Positions 63,981 through 64,000 of a stretch of 64,000 bases of DNA are shown in pieces. The DNA is taken from the NCBI RefSeq assembly GCF_024868665.1, contig NC_079895.1:7137069-7201068 (forward strand). The letters are read 5' to 3'. Source of the stretch: Triplophysa rosa (taxonomy: Eukaryota > Chordata > Actinopteri > Cypriniformes > Nemacheilidae). The notes under the pieces were generated by a model. That model was given only the letters and a program-made list of their open reading frames with translations. It did not search any database and was not told the origin of the DNA. The number at the start of each line of letters is the position of its first letter. The stretch's first letter is position 1. Both the position numbers and the translations under genes were made by a program.

Positions 63981-64000
63981 TTGAGTTGAGCAGAGAATTG

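Larger units (their letters stand above)
61121..64000 (-). mobile_element. L2-clade LINE, minus strand, continuing past the window edge
   Basis: The 3' end is at 61121: on the minus strand TTGCTTTGGATAAAAACGTC, TGCCAAATTAATAAATGGAA and TGGAATG, the typical L2 3' tail ending in short tandem repeats. Moving right are the C-terminal and RT regions (61338-62165, 63256-63980), split by a hAT-like element at 62185-63249. The 5' part lies beyond 64000. The coding region is broken by a nonsense codon and frame changes, so the copy is inactive. Confidence 0.92.

Overview
The window is 64 kb of AT-rich, intron- or intergene-type DNA from a ray-finned fish, most likely a cyprinid (carp/minnow/zebrafish group). 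The evidence is the repeat content: at least nine whole or partial copies of the TTAA-flanked fold-back element with termini like TTAAAGGGATAGTTCACCC (familiar from cyprinid genomes), several hAT-type elements with 8-bp target duplications, tRNA-derived SINEs, and L2/CR1-type LINE fragments. The species cannot be told from the sequence. No complete protein-coding gene, rRNA, functional tRNA, CRISPR array or bacterial-type operon is present. Almost all short open frames are chance frames, many of them lying inside repeats.

Host gene content. One candidate host gene is visible on the minus strand: a possible first exon at about 50931-51113 with a strong splice donor, and a second exon at 37184-37310 with a good acceptor and donor and an internal ATG. 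The two join in frame (phase 0) across a 13.6-kb intron. The next exon must lie leftward, perhaps outside the window. I do not recognise the product. If this is right, positions 1-37183 are mostly its second intron and 51114-64000 is upstream flank.

Layout. 1-3.8 kb: AT-rich DNA, a small fold-back, an inverted-repeat TTAA element (copy A) and a TTAA MITE. 3.8-6.4 kb: a hAT-like element carrying an L2 reverse-transcriptase fragment. 6.8-7.5 kb: a SINE and a truncated MITE. 8.7-9.9 kb: a hAT element with an exact target duplication and an internal minisatellite. 10-12.5 kb: mostly unique. 12.5-15 kb: an inverted-repeat element, a hAT remnant with a 42-unit AG microsatellite, and a SINE fragment. 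17.2-17.6 kb: an inverted-repeat element with a THAP-like N-terminus. 17.6-22.5 kb: mostly unique. 22.5-24.6 kb: a nest of hAT elements with a BED zinc-finger exon. 25.8-34.5 kb: dispersed TTAA elements, one carrying a 928-bp insertion. 37.2 kb: the host exon. 39.4-45 kb: more MITEs, including two inverted copies of one hAT-like family and a MITE with a 112-bp insertion flanked by 12-bp repeats. 45.7-48.7 kb: a deep nest containing a second copy of the copy-A family, a hAT piece, a non-autonomous LTR element, a TTAA MITE and a fold-back hAT MITE. 51-59 kb: mostly unique. 59.4-64 kb: fold-back and hAT elements, then a minus-strand L2 LINE interrupted by a hAT-like element that itself contains a TTAA MITE.

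The most informative result is the insertion history that can be read directly. Target duplications are exact or nearly exact, and one pair of repeat copies gives both the empty and the filled insertion site.
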